From positions 1 to 64,000 of the forward strand of contig CALSPH010000003.1 of NCBI GenBank assembly GCA_943788195.1: DNA of 64,000 bases, read 5' to 3'. Every line of letters starts with the position of its first letter. The stretch's first letter is position 1. Below, piece after piece: positions 47,405-55,278 of the stretch. The DNA comes from an uncultured Bacteroidia bacterium. GTDB lineage: Bacteria > Bacteroidota > Bacteroidia > NS11-12g > UBA955. Both the position numbers and the translations under genes were made by a program. Below the pieces are notes generated by a model, which made no database searches, was not told the DNA's origin, and was given only the letters and a program-made list of their open reading frames with translations.

Positions 47405-47953
47405 TTGTCCCAAGCAGAATTTGATATCAAGAAATGGGTAAAAGAGTATACTGAAACTCTTTTAAAAAGGGCGCTATACCGGATTAATCAAAAAGAAATT
47501 GCGGAAGATTTAGTGCAAGAAACCTTTATTACCGCATATCAAAAGATCCATCAGTTTAAAGGAAATAGTAAACCACAAACCTGGCTTACCAGCATCCTTA
47601 ATCATAAAATTATTGACTTCTACCGTGTGGAGGCCAGAAAAAAAACAGAAACTTTTACCCAAGCAGAAGGATTTGATTCGGAAGGCAGTTGGATCGATCG
47701 AAATATCCGAGATATGTGGAAACAGGATGAGCAACTCTTGGATAATGAAGGTTTCAATTTAACGCTCGCAAATTGCATGGGCAAACTGCCCTCGCAATGG
47801 AAAATTGTAATCACTGCGAAATACCTAGACAGTAAAAAAGCAAAGGATATTTGTAAGGAATTAGATATCACAACGTCCAACTATTGGCAGTTGGTGCATA
47901 GGGCTAAGCTCCAACTAAAAGGCTGCCTTGAAAATAACTTCGAATTTGAATGA
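47405..47953 (+). CDS. ECF-type RNA polymerase sigma factor
   Basis: A 182-residue sigma-70 family protein with a TTG start. Region 2 is EIAEDLVQETFITAYQKIHQ and TWLTSILNHKIIDFYRVEAR; region 4 is reduced but visible (SKKAKDICKELDITTSNYWQL, shown without the last residues). The gene overlaps the next one (ATGA), which encodes a zinc-binding anti-sigma factor, so this is a sigma/anti-sigma pair. Confidence 0.9.
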   Translation: MSQAEFDIKKWVKEYTETLLKRALYRINQKEIAEDLVQETFITAYQKIHQFKGNSKPQTWLTSILNHKIIDFYRVEARKKTETFTQAEGFDSEGSWIDRNIRDMWKQDEQLLDNEGFNLTLANCMGKLPSQWKIVITAKYLDSKKAKDICKELDITTSNYWQLVHRAKLQLKGCLENNFEFE

Positions 47954-48213
47954 ATACTAAAAGCAACATACAGCTTTCTTGTTTACGAGCAACTGAGCTG
48001 ATAGAAAAAAGGAAAATTGTTCCTTTAACGGTGAGCGAAAAATTCAAACTGTTCATACATACCAAAATGTGCAAAGTGTGTAATAATTACATCAAAGAAT
48101 CTGACCTCATGGATAAAGCCATTGAGGTCTTGCATGAAAGAACTGAAGATGAGCATTTGCAAACCAATGCACTCGAAAAAAGAATCCTGCATAATCTCGA
48201 TTCTGAAAAATAA
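47950..48213 (+). CDS. Anti-sigma factor with zinc-binding domain
   Basis: An 87-residue cytoplasmic protein with no membrane segment. The zinc motif is HTKMCKVCNNY (H-x3-C-x2-C) with an upstream SCLRATELIEKR, as in ZAS anti-sigma factors. It is translationally coupled to the sigma gene and would hold it inactive until a signal, possibly redox, opens the zinc site. Confidence 0.82.
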   Translation: MNTKSNIQLSCLRATELIEKRKIVPLTVSEKFKLFIHTKMCKVCNNYIKESDLMDKAIEVLHERTEDEHLQTNALEKRILHNLDSEK

Positions 48214-48272
48214 AAACTATTTTTTGTAAGGATTCATTTTCTTGAACGTCTGAATGGTATAGACACAAGAAA

Positions 48273-48446
48273 ATGAAAAATAAAACAACCAAACGAATAT
48301 TACTAGCATTGCTTTTAATGGCTGCAATTGGAGCAGGAATAGCACTATTTATATTCAAGCAACCCCATAGAGACGTTCAGTCCACCAAAACAGATTACAG
48401 TTTAAATGCTTCGGATATTGTGAATGAATACCTAGCAGATGCTAAC
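48273..48446 (+). pseudogene. OB-fold (tRNA_anti-like) membrane protein, truncated by the IS element
   Basis: The start encodes an N-terminal membrane anchor (RILLALLLMAAIGAGIALFI) and the segment SLNASDIVNEYLADAN of a family that continues into an OB-fold (tRNA_anti-like). At 48447 the IS element begins and the frame ends 15 codons inside it. The missing C-terminal part is not found on the other side of the IS pair, so it was lost or moved. The gene lies 60 bases after the anti-sigma gene. Confidence 0.7.
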
Positions 48447-48533
48447 TGTATGTCTTCAGCAAAAAGTGCACTAATTAGGTTAATTATTTAATATAGAGGT
48501 TTTAATAAATTTATAACCTTAAAAGAAATCTAA

Positions 48534-48881
48534 ATGACGAACAAAAAAAGCACAAGTTCATTAATCAGTGACTTAAAACGAAAGACAAGAAAGAAGTATT
48601 CATCAGAAGAAAAGATCCGCATTATTATCCAAGGCATTCGGGGAGAGGACTCCATAGCGGAGTTATGCAGAAAAGAAGGCATAAGCCAGGCCAACTATTA
48701 CAAATGGAGTAAGGACTTCATGGAAGCAGGAAAACGCAGATTAGCAGGCGATACAATGCGTGAGGCTAATACTTCTGAAGTTCAAGAGCTCAAAGGAGAG
48801 AACCATTGCTTGAAGGAGCTTGTAGCTGAACTCTCCTTAGAGGTGAGAACTTTGAAAAAAAACGTAAATGGAGACGACTAG
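48534..48881 (+). CDS. IS transposase OrfA, helix-turn-helix protein
   Basis: A 115-residue protein: an HTH domain (SSEEKIRIIIQGIRGEDS, AELCRKEGISQANYYKWSKD) followed by a leucine-zipper-like coiled coil (KGENHCLKELVAELSLEV). It binds the IS ends and, through frameshifting, forms the N-terminus of the full transposase. It is identical in copy 2. Confidence 0.92.
   Translation: MTNKKSTSSLISDLKRKTRKKYSSEEKIRIIIQGIRGEDSIAELCRKEGISQANYYKWSKDFMEAGKRRLAGDTMREANTSEVQELKGENHCLKELVAELSLEVRTLKKNVNGDD
48855..48863 (+). promoter_or_regulatory. Programmed -1 frameshift site in IS copy 1
   Basis: Eight A followed by C contain the slippery heptamer A AAA AAC in the orfA frame. The orfB frame is open back through this site (EKKRKWRRLVKKKYMHYSQQ), so a -1 slip gives an OrfAB fusion as in classical IS3 elements. 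Confidence 0.75.
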
Positions 48882-48895
48882 TAAAGAAGAAGTAT

Positions 48896-49870
48896 ATGCA
48901 TTACAGTCAGCAAGAAAAATACGAGTTGATTCAACTTGTAGAACAATCCGATTTAGGGGTTATCCGAACCTTAAGGGAACTCAAAATTAATAAAACTACC
49001 TTCTACAACTGGTACAGCGCTTACAGCAAACAGGGCTATGAAGGTCTTGCGCGCAAGCCCAGTAAAAGACAAGGTTCATGGAACAGGATTAATGAATTAG
49101 ACCGTGATAAGGTAGTTGAGATAGCCTTAGAGAAGCCAGAACTGTCTCCTAGAGAAGTCGCTTGGTACATTACTGATACCTATAGCTATTATATCAGTGA
49201 GTCGAGTGTATATCGTATCCTAAAAAGCAATGGACTTATCTCCGTTCCATCTTTTAGAATAATGAGTGCCTCAGACAGTTTTCATGATAAAACAACACAG
49301 GTCAATCAAATGTGGCAGACTGACTTCACTTACTTCAAAATCTATGGTTGGGGGTGGTATTACCTCTCAACAGTACTGGACGATTACTCTAGGTTTATTG
49401 TTAACTGGAAGTTGTGCTCAACCATGAAGGCAGAAGATGTTAAGAATACCTTGGATGAGGCAATATTGGCTACCGAAGTACCTGAGAGTAACAGACCTAG
49501 GCTTTTATCAGATAACGGATCTTGTTATATATCCCATGAGCTTGCAGCGTACCTTCAAGTAAAAAAGATGAAACATGTTAGAGGTAGACCCTTGCATCCT
49601 CAGACCCAAGGCAAAATAGAGCGTTATCACAGATCCATGAAAAATGTGGTAAAACTAGACAACTATTTTAGTCCTGAACAACTGGAAAGAAAACTAAAAG
49701 AGTTTGTGGAGTATTACAACTATAAACGATACCATGAATCCTTACAAAACCTAACGCCTGCTGAGGTCTATTATGGAAAAGGGCAACTCAAACTCAAACA
49801 AAGAAATCAAACCAAAATCAAAACATTAAAAGCTAGAAAAAAACAGTATCATAAATTTAACCTAAATTAG
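48896..49870 (+). CDS. IS transposase OrfB, DDE integrase
   Basis: A 324-residue integrase-type transposase. The DDE residues are the Asp in WQTDFTYFK, the Asp in LLSDNGSC and the Glu in QGKIERYHRS (the last two about 35 residues apart, as in IS3). The C-terminal EFVEYYNYKRYHESL and TPAEVYYGKG are typical. It starts 14 bases after the orfA stop and is most likely made as part of OrfAB. Confidence 0.93.
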   Translation: MHYSQQEKYELIQLVEQSDLGVIRTLRELKINKTTFYNWYSAYSKQGYEGLARKPSKRQGSWNRINELDRDKVVEIALEKPELSPREVAWYITDTYSYYISESSVYRILKSNGLISVPSFRIMSASDSFHDKTTQVNQMWQTDFTYFKIYGWGWYYLSTVLDDYSRFIVNWKLCSTMKAEDVKNTLDEAILATEVPESNRPRLLSDNGSCYISHELAAYLQVKKMKHVRGRPLHPQTQGKIERYHRSMKNVVKLDNYFSPEQLERKLKEFVEYYNYKRYHESLQNLTPAEVYYGKGQLKLKQRNQTKIKTLKARKKQYHKFNLN

Positions 49871-49891
49871 CACCAACTCTATCTTACGTTT

Positions 49892-50044
49892 TTAACTCAA
49901 AAGTGCAAATTTCGCTGAAGACATACATCTTCCGTATTCATCAGTAATAAAATAGCCTTCACCAAAAGCGTGTACTAAAGTTCCTGCTTTTCTGTTCAGA
50001 TGTAATCTATTTTCAAATGGTAAATTTATTTTGGAGTGATTCAT
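49892..50044 (-). pseudogene. N-terminal fragment of a small gene cut by IS copy 1
   Basis: From an ATG at 50044 the minus strand encodes 39 residues (starting MNHSKINLPFENRLHLNRK, ending TDEYGR) exactly up to the IS end at 49927; the frame then runs 11 codons into the IS and stops. Joined to the fragment at 50663-50959 it reads in frame (YGR followed by VSKDLV). No family is recognised. Confidence 0.65.
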
Positions 50045-50200
50045 AGGTATTAAAATAATAAATTTATGTCGGTTTAATCAATTCTGCCAGGATATACTCT
50101 TTTCAACTATTGCCCCACTTGAGCTAAGAGCACAGGCGAAATAAATATTATGCTTGTGATTATACTGCTCATATTTTTAAAATTCGTCATAACTATCATA

Positions 50201-50542
50201 CTAGAAAGGATTCTCTAGTTCAGAATCATCTGCACCATAACTAAAACTACTTGAATTTTCGTACTCTACCTGATCTTTCGAATCTCGCATTTGGACTTCT
50301 CCGAAGAGGAGAAGCTTCCATTTAAAGTGAGGCTTGAGGACATTCGAAATAGTTATATGCCTCTTGTACATAAACAGCATTACAAGTGGCCAAAGGGTAG
50401 TATGAACCAATAAACTCATAATGTGCTTAATGACATTAAGCTTTTTGAAACGAATAAAGTAGCCAACACATAAATAGATAAAGCCGATTATGAAATAACT
50501 GTACAAACTAGTAATTATATAAAGATTCATAACCGTATTCAT
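50201..50542 (-). CDS. Small membrane protein of unknown function
   Basis: A 113-residue protein with two N-terminal membrane segments (LYIITSLYSYFIIGFIYLC and HIMSLLVHTTLWPLVMLFM) and a polar tail ending ELENPF. It lies between the two IS copies and between the two fragments of the split gene. No homology is recognised. Confidence 0.6.
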   Translation of the reverse strand: MNTVMNLYIITSLYSYFIIGFIYLCVGYFIRFKKLNVIKHIMSLLVHTTLWPLVMLFMYKRHITISNVLKPHFKWKLLLFGEVQMRDSKDQVEYENSSSFSYGADDSELENPF

Positions 50543-50662
50543 TACGACATTCTTTGGTAATTTATTTTAAAGTACATAGTTGAGTTTATATTATTCCTTA
50601 CAAATTAAGACAATTTTTTTCTGAGATTTTAAAGCTTATACTTTATAAAGTAATTATGTGCT

Positions 50663-50959
50663 TTAGTCATATTTGGAAAAATCAAACCTTCCTTCCATAT
50701 ATCCTTTATAGATAATTTCTTTAGAATCTTCGGGTATAATTTTTACTACATATGCAATACCTTTGGGTTTATATATTTTGATTATTTGGACTCTTGCTAT
50801 GCCAGTTTTGTCATTGTAATCATTTGTGTATTCCCAGTTGAAATAAAAGAAATTAGCCATGTGGTTTTCGTAAATTTCTCCTGAATTGAAATCCATTTTT
50901 GGATGTAATTCTAGGTAAGAATGGTTGCCACCGTACATAGTGACCAAATCTTTGGAGAC
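50663..50959 (-). pseudogene. C-terminal fragment of a small gene cut by IS copy 2
   Basis: The minus strand is open from the IS boundary at 50959 and encodes VSKDLVTMYGGNHSYLEL onward to FDFSKYD. An ATG or TTG inside this stretch could start a shorter product of about 94 residues, but the frame continues to the IS end without a stop, which shows truncation. It joins in frame with the fragment at 49892-50044 to give about 134 residues. Confidence 0.65.
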
Positions 50960-51016
50960 TGTATGTCTTCAGCGAAATTTGCACTTTTGAGTTAAAAACG
51001 TAAGATAGAGTTGGTG

Positions 51017-51991
51017 CTAATTTAGGTTAAATTTATGATACTGTTTTTTTCTAGCTTTTAATGTTTTGATTTTGGTTTGATTTCTTTGTTTGAGTTTGAG
51101 TTGCCCTTTTCCATAATAGACCTCAGCAGGCGTTAGGTTTTGTAAGGATTCATGGTATCGTTTATAGTTGTAATACTCCACAAACTCTTTTAGTTTTCTT
51201 TCCAGTTGTTCAGGACTAAAATAGTTGTCTAGTTTTACCACATTTTTCATGGATCTGTGATAACGCTCTATTTTGCCTTGGGTCTGAGGATGCAAGGGTC
51301 TACCTCTAACATGTTTCATCTTTTTTACTTGAAGGTACGCTGCAAGCTCATGGGATATATAACAAGATCCGTTATCTGATAAAAGCCTAGGTCTGTTACT
51401 CTCAGGTACTTCGGTAGCCAATATTGCCTCATCCAAGGTATTCTTAACATCTTCTGCCTTCATGGTTGAGCACAACTTCCAGTTAACAATAAACCTAGAG
51501 TAATCGTCCAGTACTGTTGAGAGGTAATACCACCCCCAACCATAGATTTTGAAGTAAGTGAAGTCAGTCTGCCACATTTGATTGACCTGTGTTGTTTTAT
51601 CATGAAAACTGTCTGAGGCACTCATTATTCTAAAAGATGGAACGGAGATAAGTCCATTGCTTTTTAGGATACGATATACACTCGACTCACTGATATAATA
51701 GCTATAGGTATCAGTAATGTACCAAGCGACTTCTCTAGGAGACAGTTCTGGCTTCTCTAAGGCTATCTCAACTACCTTATCACGGTCTAATTCATTAATC
51801 CTGTTCCATGAACCTTGTCTTTTACTGGGCTTGCGCGCAAGACCTTCATAGCCCTGTTTGCTGTAAGCGCTGTACCAGTTGTAGAAGGTAGTTTTATTAA
51901 TTTTGAGTTCCCTTAAGGTTCGGATAACCCCTAAATCGGATTGTTCTACAAGTTGAATCAACTCGTATTTTTCTTGCTGACTGTAATGCAT
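51017..51991 (-). CDS. IS transposase OrfB, DDE integrase (copy 2)
   Basis: A 324-residue protein identical in sequence to the one at 48896-49870, including the D, D and E catalytic residues. Both copies are therefore intact and recent, and recombination between them could invert or remove the segment between. Confidence 0.93.
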   Translation of the reverse strand: MHYSQQEKYELIQLVEQSDLGVIRTLRELKINKTTFYNWYSAYSKQGYEGLARKPSKRQGSWNRINELDRDKVVEIALEKPELSPREVAWYITDTYSYYISESSVYRILKSNGLISVPSFRIMSASDSFHDKTTQVNQMWQTDFTYFKIYGWGWYYLSTVLDDYSRFIVNWKLCSTMKAEDVKNTLDEAILATEVPESNRPRLLSDNGSCYISHELAAYLQVKKMKHVRGRPLHPQTQGKIERYHRSMKNVVKLDNYFSPEQLERKLKEFVEYYNYKRYHESLQNLTPAEVYYGKGQLKLKQRNQTKIKTLKARKKQYHKFNLN

Positions 51992-52005
51992 ATACTTCTT
52001 CTTTA

Positions 52006-52353
52006 CTAGTCGTCTCCATTTACGTTTTTTTTCAAAGTTCTCACCTCTAAGGAGAGTTCAGCTACAAGCTCCTTCAAGCAATGGTTCTCTCCTTTGAGCT
52101 CTTGAACTTCAGAAGTATTAGCCTCACGCATTGTATCGCCTGCTAATCTGCGTTTTCCTGCTTCCATGAAGTCCTTACTCCATTTGTAATAGTTGGCCTG
52201 GCTTATGCCTTCTTTTCTGCATAACTCCGCTATGGAGTCCTCTCCCCGAATGCCTTGGATAATAATGCGGATCTTTTCTTCTGATGAATACTTCTTTCTT
52301 GTCTTTCGTTTTAAGTCACTGATTAATGAACTTGTGCTTTTTTTGTTCGTCAT
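52006..52353 (-). CDS. IS transposase OrfA (copy 2)
   Basis: Identical in protein sequence to the OrfA at 48534-48881, with the same 14-base gap to orfB. The A8 run for frameshifting is at 52025-52032 on this strand. Confidence 0.92.
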   Translation of the reverse strand: MTNKKSTSSLISDLKRKTRKKYSSEEKIRIIIQGIRGEDSIAELCRKEGISQANYYKWSKDFMEAGKRRLAGDTMREANTSEVQELKGENHCLKELVAELSLEVRTLKKNVNGDD

Positions 52354-52484
52354 TTAGATTTCTTTTAAGGTTATAAATTTATTAAAACCTCTATATTAAA
52401 TAATTAACCTAATTAGTGCACTTTTTGCTGACGGTATACAATCCATTTAAATGATTTTTATTACTTTTACCAGATTTATTAGAA

Positions 52485-54185
52485 ATGATGTCTGAAGATG
52501 CTAAAATAGTCGATAAGTTATACCAAGAAAACCTTCAGGCTATCAATAGGTTCTATAGTAAATCTAAAAAGTACTCTTCTACTATATTATTGCTTAGAAA
52601 CAAAAACCTAATGTCTGAGGAGGTGGCAAAAAGTTCTAAACTATTTGACACAAAACTAGCTGCAATAGATAAAACATTAGCTAATAAGGAAGACCTTAAC
52701 TCTTTTAAGGAGTTATTGCCGAAACTACCTACAGTAATTGAGAACATTGAAAACACGAATATTAGGCTTGAAAAATACTTAACCAATAAACTAGCCCAAT
52801 CCAACCTAATTGATCAAAAAGCAAACACCCCCACTTTACCTGACAAACAAAAAAAAGAACACAATGGCAACAGAACCAAAAGGATTATCTTTTTTCTCGC
52901 TGGCATAGCAATACTGATTGGTGTCTACTTTGCTTTTAATAAATATTCGGAGTCAATAGCATTTGACAAAACTATAGCTAATGAATCAATTGAAAATTAT
53001 CAAAATTATTTGAGGAAGTATCCTTCTCATTCGAACACACAAATTATTGACCAAAAATTTCAACAATTTCTTTTGAGAGAAGCCATAGATAAAAGTAGCT
53101 CAAAATATATAAACACATTAGCAAGATTGTACCCTACTCATACTTCTCTCAAAAACATAACGGTAGCTTCGTCCAACTCCGATTACACGAGTGAATTAAA
53201 AGGAGTATTATCATCTACTCCAATAAATAAAATTAACGATAAATATCTTATCCCTGAAGGGTGCAAAATACATGTATCTGGTAAAGCTGTAAATAAAAAA
53301 GAAATCAATAAGTATTTTACCGTTTTAGAGAACAAGCAAATAAGCCTAATCTTCATTAATGAAAAAGACTTATTGCTTAATGAAAATTTTATAGATAACA
53401 GCAACATGTGGGAATATGCAACAAGTCATGACAATCTGAGTGTTAAAATAGAGAATGGCTTTACTCTATTTCATAACAATCCAGCGCACTTGCCATACAT
53501 CTTGCTAGACAAAGGATTATCTAAAAGTGATGATTACGAAATTGAATTAGATTATTCTATGAAGAAAGGTGGAAATATTTACTTATTATTTTCTGCTACA
53601 GATAATGCATTTTCATTCTTTGGTATAAACCAACAAAAACAAGAATTCTGGGTAGGTCATAATAACTACCATGATGTAAATAACAGATGGGTAAGTTGGA
53701 CAAATAAACCTTGGCAATATGATAATAGAATTACAAGGTTCAATTCTGGAAAGATAGAAAACCATAAAATCAGTATTATAAAAAAGGGAAATAGAATCTC
53801 ATTTAAAGTTGGTGAACATGAAATATTTGAAGAAAGCTATAAGGCTTATTATGGCAATAAGATTGGTATAAGTGTTAACCATCTGGCCATGGTTACGCTC
53901 AATAATTTAAAAATACATAAATATAACGAGGATCCTAAAATAAATTACAGAGTCAATGAAACCTACTATTGCAGTGCAACTAAATTAAATGTGAGGTTAG
54001 ATGGAGCTAAGACGAAAGTACTTACTACCATTAGTAAAGGAGAAAGTATTAAATTTGTTGGTGGTATAAAGGATTTCACAAAAGCTACTTATTTTGGCAA
54101 GCTAAAGCCTGAATACTACTATGCTGTAAAATTAAATGATGGCACTTTTGGATGGGTGCATGGCGGAGGACTTAACGAAATTTAA
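52485..54185 (+). CDS. Single-pass membrane protein with LamG-like and SH3-like domains (first gene of Srf-type operon)
   Basis: A 566-residue protein starting at tandem ATGs. Residues 1-130 are helical and charged, probably cytoplasmic; one membrane segment follows near residues 133-152 (IIFFLAGIAILIGVYFAF). Residues about 160-240 look like a helical linker, 290-480 a concanavalin/LamG or 3-keto-disaccharide hydrolase-like beta sandwich (LLNENFIDNSNMWEYATSH, YEIELDYSMKKGGNIYLLF), and the last 75 a bacterial SH3-like domain (SATKLNVRLDGAKTKVL, DGTFGWVHGG). It likely sends a sensing or binding domain into the periplasm. It lies directly after IS copy 2, with 10 bases to the next gene. Confidence 0.72.
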   Translation: MMSEDAKIVDKLYQENLQAINRFYSKSKKYSSTILLLRNKNLMSEEVAKSSKLFDTKLAAIDKTLANKEDLNSFKELLPKLPTVIENIENTNIRLEKYLTNKLAQSNLIDQKANTPTLPDKQKKEHNGNRTKRIIFFLAGIAILIGVYFAFNKYSESIAFDKTIANESIENYQNYLRKYPSHSNTQIIDQKFQQFLLREAIDKSSSKYINTLARLYPTHTSLKNITVASSNSDYTSELKGVLSSTPINKINDKYLIPEGCKIHVSGKAVNKKEINKYFTVLENKQISLIFINEKDLLLNENFIDNSNMWEYATSHDNLSVKIENGFTLFHNNPAHLPYILLDKGLSKSDDYEIELDYSMKKGGNIYLLFSATDNAFSFFGINQQKQEFWVGHNNYHDVNNRWVSWTNKPWQYDNRITRFNSGKIENHKISIIKKGNRISFKVGEHEIFEESYKAYYGNKIGISVNHLAMVTLNNLKIHKYNEDPKINYRVNETYYCSATKLNVRLDGAKTKVLTTISKGESIKFVGGIKDFTKATYFGKLKPEYYYAVKLNDGTFGWVHGGGLNEI

Positions 54186-54195
54186 ATAAGAAGAA

Positions 54196-55268
54196 ATGAA
54201 TAAAACAAACATCTCCCATGGAGTAAGACAGAGTAATACTGAAAAACCTAAAAAAGAATTGGGATTTGATGTTGCTTTTTGGGCACTAAACATATTAGCT
54301 GTCCCTTTTAGTGCAATTGCCACATTTAATGGATATAAAGAATCTACTGCTGTATTTTTTATGGCTGTTATTCTTGCTTCAATGACAGGTGTTTATTCTT
54401 GGCATTGAACTTCATTATAATGGAAAGAAGAAAAAAAGGAGAACCTCATTTAAAACAAGTATTAGGATACATTTTTCTCTAGCTATTAGCTTCTTTGGAA
54501 ATTTTACTTTTTTTTATGGAAATACTATACAAGCATCTAGTATAAAAATTGAATTAGCTAAATATTCTCAAACTTTTGATGATACTTATCATTCGGCAAT
54601 TTCTATATTAAACGACTCTGCAGGAATACCTGAAGTAAATGCAAAAGTATTGGACATGAAAAATCAACTCAAAGCCCAAAGCGATCCAAGTCTTGGCTGG
54701 TGGGGTATAAAAGCAGATGCTGAGTGGAATAAAATAAATGCCCACTTCAAAAACGAACTCGGCACTGACTTAACACCAATTAGCACCAAAAACAAAAAAA
54801 AGAAATACTCTGAAGCTGAGACAATTATTGATTTAGCTTTACAGTCAATAGTTCAAACAAAGACTATTGACTTAAACCGAACAACTGATCCTATAAACTC
54901 TATTTATTACCCCTTTACACAAACTAAGCGATTCACTTAAAAAAGACGAAAACAAAAAAGCTCTTAAATCAAGTGGGGAGGATTTAATTAATAATATAAA
55001 AGCAGCAAATGATATAATAATTAGCAAGACTAAATTTATTGCTCCAAGCTTTTTTGGAAAACCACTTAATCCGTTTATCAGCTCAAGTGCTTCAAATCCA
55101 ATCCAAGCTTTAGAACACGCTTGGAAACACAAGACTAAATCCATTGCACCAGCTCAATCTATGTTTTTTAGTTTAATAATTGATTTAGTAACGCTAGGCT
55201 TTATTTTTCTTGCTTTTTCATACAACAAAACCACAAGGCGTAAAAAAAATATAGCTAGAACTCTTTAA
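54196..55268 (+). CDS. Polytopic membrane protein, frameshifted (second gene of Srf-type operon)
   Basis: Three frames together give one 357-residue protein. Short pieces are visible at 54196-54408 (ending VYSWH), 54389-54940 and up to 55268. Adding a T to TTT at 54392-54394 and to T5 at 54472-54476, and removing a C from CCCC at 54910-54913, joins them; the corrected length is an exact multiple of three. The restored chain has membrane segments near residues 26-48 and 50-75 (AVFFMAVILASMTGVLFLAL), one near 90-112 (GYIFSLAISFFGNFTFFYGN) and one at the C-terminus (MFFSLIIDLVTLGFIFLAFS), with a large helical extracytoplasmic part. No family is recognised. Confidence 0.6.
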
Positions 55269-55278
55269 CTACAAAACT

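Larger units (their letters stand above)
48447..49927 (+). mobile_element. IS3-family-type insertion sequence, copy 1
   Basis: A 1481-base element. Ends carry inverted repeats sharing TGTATGTCTTCAGC on both sides (48447-48460 and reverse complement at 49914-49927), with GTGCAC / TGCAC further in. Two genes, orfA and orfB, encode a helix-turn-helix protein and a DDE transposase. No target-site duplication is visible: flanks are GCTAAC on the left and TCTTCC on the right. The element interrupts a chromosomal gene on the left and a minus-strand gene on the right. Confidence 0.9.
50960..52440 (-). mobile_element. IS3-family-type insertion sequence, copy 2 (inverted)
   Basis: Same 1481-base length and the same transposase proteins as copy 1, in the opposite orientation. 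The inner end has TGTATGTCTTCAGC (50960-50973). The outer end, read in element orientation, has TGTATACCGTCAGC instead, differing at three of the nine outermost bases while the internal sequence stays the same. No target-site duplication is seen. Copy 1 and copy 2 flank a 1032-base segment. Confidence 0.9.

Noticed and set aside
48447-52440. Composite transposon carrying cargo between the IS copies
   Set aside because: Inverted copies could move the segment together, but no outer target duplication exists and the cargo is only 1.03 kb with broken genes, so evidence is too weak.
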